Shown here: piece by piece, positions 34,017 through 34,071 of the stretch | How positions within the stretch are numbered: position 1 is the stretch's first letter | How the letters are laid out: each line of letters opens with the position of its first letter | Assembly: GCA_020832655.1 (NCBI GenBank) | Contig: JAFIEF010000033.1 | Location: forward strand, 1 to 34,071 | Direction of reading: 5' to 3' | DNA from: Paracoccaceae bacterium | Lineage (GTDB): Bacteria; Pseudomonadota; Alphaproteobacteria; Rhodobacterales; Rhodobacteraceae | Length of the DNA: 34,071 nt | Translations under genes and position numbers: made by a program | The notes under the pieces: generated by a model | What the model saw: the letters and a program-made list of their open reading frames with translations, nothing else | Told to the model about the DNA's origin: nothing | Database searches by the model: none

Positions 34017-34071
34017 ATGTCAGACAAGTCGACAGACGCCTACTGGAAGGCCAATGTGCGCATCATCACCA
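34017..34071 (+). CDS. DUF4212 small subunit of a sodium:solute symporter (partial)
   Basis: Only the first 18 residues are in the window: MSDKSTDAYWKANVRIIT. The YWKANVRII segment is typical of the start of the DUF4212/TIGR03647 small membrane subunit that pairs with a large sodium:solute symporter subunit, often beside acs and likely to import acetate or other short carboxylates. An AGGAGG-type site (acaggaggaaactggg) lies about 18-25 bases upstream, and GGGAG nearer. With so few residues the call is provisional. Confidence 0.65.
   Translation, partial: MSDKSTDAYWKANVRIIT

Noticed and set aside
1-34071. CRISPR array, insertion sequence, integrase or toxin-antitoxin pair
   Set aside because: No regularly spaced repeats, transposase or integrase motifs, or short overlapping toxin/antitoxin genes were seen on reading both strands.

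Overview
The window looks like a chromosomal segment of an alphaproteobacterium of the Rhodobacteraceae/Rhodobacterales type. The GC content is high, and the order gpmI - envC-like - ctpA - rppH and the set surE - pcm - nlpD-like are familiar from that group. Intergenic stretches carry a GC-rich repeat with a core resembling TTTCATCTTGCCCCAAATA. There are no rRNA or tRNA genes, prophage, insertion sequence or CRISPR array. One structural RNA, RNase P RNA (rnpB), is clear.

Positions 1-11423 are a nutrient-uptake region. On the minus strand lies an oligopeptide-type ABC operon: a Tat-exported binding protein, a DppB-like permease, and a DppC-like permease that continues in frame into a DppD-like ATPase and leaves the window. 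From a shared, palindrome-bearing promoter a DUF1028 gene and an M20 amidase/carbamoylase gene run the other way. A second complete peptide-type ABC operon (binding protein, two permeases, two ATPases) follows directly. Together these suggest uptake and hydrolysis of an N-substituted amino acid, small peptide or ureide; the substrate is unknown.

Positions 11437-14278 hold an alpha/beta hydrolase, a receiver-SpoIIE phosphatase response regulator and, divergent from it, a small Hpt protein. The last two may form a phosphorelay and partner-switching module. Positions 14317-17374 carry threonine deaminase coupled to a thioesterase, then argG. Positions 17457-21927 are a tight plus-strand operon: gpmI, a degenerate LytM/EnvC-like factor, ctpA and rppH, closed by a strong terminator. 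Then come rpmG (L33) and a polyprenyl-phosphate sugar transferase on the minus strand, and rnpB.

Positions 24476-28371 hold a DUF2235 hydrolase, then surE, pcm and a degenerate LysM-M23 lipoprotein (NlpD-like). murD and a RarD-like transporter follow on the minus strand, away from the usual cell-wall cluster. A 522-base regulatory gap precedes acs (acetyl-CoA synthetase), which is followed by adk and the start of a DUF4212 symporter small subunit. That last neighbour suggests an acetate uptake and activation locus.

Nothing here is an unmistakably new system. The best leads are the DUF1028/M20 module between two transporters with its paired operators, the permease-ATPase fusion, the Hpt/receiver-phosphatase pair, and the two catalytically degenerate LytM proteins.
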